DNA of 64,000 nucleotides from positions 1 through 64,000 of the forward strand of contig CAXSAX010000017.1 in the NCBI GenBank assembly GCA_964235495.1. Reading direction: 5' to 3'. Shown here piece after piece: positions 61,227 through 64,000 of this stretch. How positions within the stretch are numbered: the first letter of the stretch is position 1; each line of letters begins with the position of its first letter. A program made the position numbers and the translations under genes. This DNA is from LMUY01 sp964235495. GTDB lineage: Bacteria > Pseudomonadota > Alphaproteobacteria > Acetobacterales > Acetobacteraceae. The notes under the pieces were generated by a model. That model was not told the DNA's origin, searched no databases, and saw only the letters and a program-made list of their open reading frames with translations.

Positions 61227-62795
61227 ATGCGCCGCCGCCAGATGCTCGGGGGTGCGGCGGCCCTGCTCGCCGCCCCCGCCCTGGTGCGCGCCGCCAGCGC
61301 CACGACCCTGAAGTTCATCCCCTACGCCGACCTCGCCCTGCTGGACCCGGCGGTCAGCGCCTTTGTCACCCGCAACCACGCCATGATGGTGTACGACACG
61401 CTGTTCGCGCTCGACGAGGCGGGCGTGCCGCAGCCGCAGATGCTGGCCGGGCACACCGTCAGCGCCGACGGGCTGACCTGGACGCTCACGTTGCGGGACG
61501 GCCTGCTGTTCCACGACGGCACCCCCGTGCTGGGGCGGGACGTGGTGGCCAGCCTGCAGCGCTGGGGCGCGCAGGACGCGTTCGGCCAGGCCCTGCTGGC
61601 CGCCACCGACGAGCTCTCGGCGCCGACCGACGCCAGCGTGCAATTCCGGCTCAAGCGCCGCTTCGACCTGCTGCCCGACGCGCTGGCGCACCCGACCAAC
61701 ACCATGGCGGTGATCATGCCGGAGCGGCTGGCGCGCACCCCCGCCAGCACGCGGCTGACCGAGATCGTCGGCAGCGGCCCGTTCCGCACCCTGGCGGACG
61801 AGCGGATGCCGGGTTCGCGCAACGTGTATGCCAAGTTCGACGGCTACCGGCCGCGCGACCAGGGCACGCCCAGCTTCTGCGCCGGGCCGCGCATCGCCTA
61901 CTTCGACCGGGTGGAGTGGGCCACCACGCCGGAGCCGGCCACCCAGGCGGCGGCGCTGCGCTCGGGCGAGGCGGACTGGGTCGAGCAGCCGCAAATGGAC
62001 CTGGTGCCCAGCCTGCGCGCCAGCCGCGGCATCACGGTGGCGGTGGCCGAGACCCGCGGGCTGATGGGCTTCCTGCGCTTCAACCAGCTGTTCCCGCCGT
62101 TCGACAACCCGGCCATCCGCCGCGTGGCACTGCGGGCGGTGGACCAGACCGAGTTCATGCAGGCCGTGGTGGGCAGCGCCCCGTTCGACGACCGCTGCGG
62201 CGTGTTCGGCGCGCACTCGCCGATGAGCAACGATTCCGGCCTCTCCGTCCTCGCCGGCCCGCATGACCCGGCGGCGCTGAGGCGCGACCTGGCCGCGGCC
62301 GGCTACGGCGGCGAGCGGGTGGTGTTCCTCGCCGTGAGCGACGTGCCGCGCATCAACGCCATCGCCGAGGTGGGCGCCGAGATGCTGCGCCGCATCGGCA
62401 TGAACGTGGACGAGGTTTCCACCGACTGGGGCACGGTGGTGCAGCGCTCCGTCAGCCGCCAGCCGCTGGAGCATGGCGGCTGGAGCGTGTTCGCCTCCTT
62501 CACCGGCGGCATCGACGCGGGCACGCCTGCCAACAACAACCTGCTGCGCGGCAACGGCGCGGGCGCCTACAACGGCTGGCCGGTGGCCCCGGCGCTGGAG
62601 GCGCTGCGGGACCAGTGGCTGGCGACGCCGGACCCGGCGGGGCGTCTGGCGCTGGCGCGGCGGATTCAGGAGGAGGCTTGGGAGGACGTGCCGTTCCTGC
62701 CGCTGGGGTCGTACGAGCAGCCGACGGCGTACCGGTCGGACTTGGTAGGGATGCTGAAAGGGCTGATCTTGTTCACGAACGTGCGGCGGGGGTGA
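61227..62795 (+). CDS. Family 5 extracellular solute-binding protein (peptide/nickel ABC type)
   Basis: This 522-residue periplasmic protein starts RRRQMLGGAAALLAAPALVR, a Tat-like signal. It then shows the SBP_bac_5 pattern: LRDGLLFHDGTPVLGRDVVA, VGSGPFRTL, LRFNQLFPPFDNPAIRR and a C-terminal LPLGSYEQPTAYR. It binds peptides or similar solutes for an ABC importer. No permease or ATPase gene lies in the remaining window. It is the last gene before the AT-rich segment. Confidence 0.9.
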   Translation: MRRRQMLGGAAALLAAPALVRAASATTLKFIPYADLALLDPAVSAFVTRNHAMMVYDTLFALDEAGVPQPQMLAGHTVSADGLTWTLTLRDGLLFHDGTPVLGRDVVASLQRWGAQDAFGQALLAATDELSAPTDASVQFRLKRRFDLLPDALAHPTNTMAVIMPERLARTPASTRLTEIVGSGPFRTLADERMPGSRNVYAKFDGYRPRDQGTPSFCAGPRIAYFDRVEWATTPEPATQAAALRSGEADWVEQPQMDLVPSLRASRGITVAVAETRGLMGFLRFNQLFPPFDNPAIRRVALRAVDQTEFMQAVVGSAPFDDRCGVFGAHSPMSNDSGLSVLAGPHDPAALRRDLAAAGYGGERVVFLAVSDVPRINAIAEVGAEMLRRIGMNVDEVSTDWGTVVQRSVSRQPLEHGGWSVFASFTGGIDAGTPANNNLLRGNGAGAYNGWPVAPALEALRDQWLATPDPAGRLALARRIQEEAWEDVPFLPLGSYEQPTAYRSDLVGMLKGLILFTNVRRG

Positions 62796-62920
62796 TAACC
62801 TGTAAGTTAGAGTCCTTGGATAGATGGTTTAAACGCCAGAGTTAATATCGTCTTGACAAGAATTAATTGTTTGACGGAAAAAGTGCAATTATGTACTATT
62901 CACAATCCTGATTTGATTTT

Positions 62921-63934
62921 CTATCTACCAGAAATCAAAGTACGCTTACCATAACTCATGACTGGTTTTATCAGATCGCCTTTTATTTGATTTGTTTCGT
63001 TCATTTCTATTAACTCGGTTAGCGGAGTTTCCGCAGAGTTTGGTCGGAAATCAAGCACGGTAGGAAATCGGCAAAAGTCTATTTCTTTGCCATCAATGTG
63101 TACATCCCGCTCAGATGGTAAGAATATTTGGAAGACGTCGTTACCATATTGTATAACGAAAAACATGTAAGGCACCTCTAACGTGCTCTGACGCCGCCGA
63201 AATACCATTACAGGCAGAAAACTACTTCGATAAAATCCTGGAAGAAACGTGTGGTTAATAGGCCAGTTAAAAGGAGCTTCTAAGGTATGGTCAGCCTGGC
63301 TAATCCATTTAAAAGCGGGAGTAAAGTTTGGTATCTCAATTTCTGGCAAGATGGACAAACCTATCTTAACAAAGGCCTTCATTACTGCTGTAGGGGTGTA
63401 TGGATCGCGCTGGAAGGTAAACGTGATCTCGTTGTTGATCTCGTCAACGGAAACCCTGGGATCGTCTCGACCATGGTAGACAGCTAATCCGTTATACCTT
63501 CCTTCAAACCTCAATGAGCCACTAGCTTCCCGGATTGTGGGAACTCCATTTTTACCGCTTACTCCTCCAAGCAAGCGCATTGGCTTGGACCAATTTCCTA
63601 GGTCGTTTTCAATTCCGTTCCCGAAAAATTCGTTGCAGGCGTCACACTCGTAAGAGCTAAAAAGGGATTTGTTGCCTAGACACTCCGGTATTGCATGCGC
63701 TTTCTTTCTGAATGAAATACCTGGCGATGATAGTCCGCAAAACCTACACCGACTGGCAACTAGGTCCCGAAGAGTTATCTTATTACGCGGCTGTAACCGC
63801 CACTGACAAAGCATCTCATAGTTGCAAGAGTAGAACCGTAGCATCTCCTGCAAAGATATTAGTTTCTTAACAGGTAAGTCTATAGTCGCTTCATACAGTT
63901 TAGGCCACTTGCCCACGTTGGAAATTTTACTCAT
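62921..63934 (-). CDS. HNH_5-type endonuclease-like protein in an AT-rich segment
   Basis: This 337-residue protein has an HNH_5-like zinc/nuclease motif near residues 62-107: CRFCGLSSPG, the His in KKAHAIPECLGNK, then CDACNEFFGNGIENDLGNW. The remaining 230 residues match no family I recognise. Its codons are AT-rich, unlike every other gene here, which points to recent transfer. Proteins with this layout occur in phage-defence and mobile regions, but no partner gene is visible before the window ends. Confidence 0.75.
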   Translation of the reverse strand: MSKISNVGKWPKLYEATIDLPVKKLISLQEMLRFYSCNYEMLCQWRLQPRNKITLRDLVASRCRFCGLSSPGISFRKKAHAIPECLGNKSLFSSYECDACNEFFGNGIENDLGNWSKPMRLLGGVSGKNGVPTIREASGSLRFEGRYNGLAVYHGRDDPRVSVDEINNEITFTFQRDPYTPTAVMKAFVKIGLSILPEIEIPNFTPAFKWISQADHTLEAPFNWPINHTFLPGFYRSSFLPVMVFRRRQSTLEVPYMFFVIQYGNDVFQIFLPSERDVHIDGKEIDFCRFPTVLDFRPNSAETPLTELIEMNETNQIKGDLIKPVMSYGKRTLISGR

Positions 63935-64000
63935 GTAAATTGGTTAACCGCTCACCATTCTATACATGGATTACTTGATCAGCATAAGTTCGGCTGCATC

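Overview
The window is high-GC DNA (roughly 70 percent G+C by eye) packed with short-spaced operons. The evidence points to an alphaproteobacterium, most likely of the Acetobacteraceae/Rhodospirillales. The F1 ATP synthase genes form a stand-alone atpHAGDC operon without F0 genes. Heptose genes for lipopolysaccharide, MetX/MetW, a separate chorismate mutase and a ScfR-like regulator are also present. The assignment is inferred from gene content only.

Layout. 1-2.5 kb: end of a truncated gene, then a methyltransferase, a GlpR-like repressor and a TIGR02466-type oxygenase in one operon. 2.6-16.1 kb: an accessory sugar-catabolism cassette made of two divergent operons. One holds an ABC sugar importer, FGGY kinase, SDR and FAD dehydrogenase. 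The other holds a cupin isomerase, KDPG-type aldolase, AroE-like dehydrogenase, UlaG-like lactonase and HexR-like regulator. IS630, IS3-like, IS1182 and VapBC debris flanks the cassette, and a 28-bp copy of the hldD start region lies on its far side. 16.1-22.8 kb: housekeeping operon hldD-lgt-midA-pgeF-lipoprotein-prs-gst-phosphatase. 22.8-29.3 kb: metW/metX, then aroQ-hisC-tyrA for aromatic amino acids and histidine, then a hydrolase and gmhA. 29.3-30.4 kb: a HicAB toxin-antitoxin pair and a small His-rich ORF. 30.4-31.8 kb: ScfR-like regulator.

31.97-40.5 kb holds the most unusual system: eight genes joined by overlapping or nearly touching start and stop codons. They encode inositol-phosphate synthase, an HD-like protein, a methyltransferase, a Gfo/Idh/MocA oxidoreductase, a YcaO enzyme, a TIM-barrel sugar isomerase, a GT4 glycosyltransferase and a PIG-L deacetylase. 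The parts resemble the front end of mycothiol synthesis (inositol phosphate, glycosyl transfer, deacetylation) combined with a YcaO enzyme, and suggest an undescribed inositol-derived amino-pseudodisaccharide. OpgH, an aldose epimerase, a zinc-ribbon methyltransferase, a large membrane protein and an SDR follow.

48.4-52.1 kb: SRPBCC protein, pteridine-reductase-like SDR, folB and uvrC. 52.2-53.6 kb: a secreted Met-rich protein and a ferritin-like diiron protein. 53.6-58.6 kb: F1 ATP synthase. 58.7-62.8 kb: old yellow enzyme, CDP-diacylglycerol diphosphatase, secreted FKBP and a peptide-type binding protein. After about 62.8 kb the base composition drops sharply to AT-rich DNA with an HNH-type gene, probably the edge of a genomic island. 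No tRNA, rRNA or CRISPR array was recognised. A family of multi-hairpin intergenic repeats occurs three times (22.8, 27.7 and 55.5 kb).
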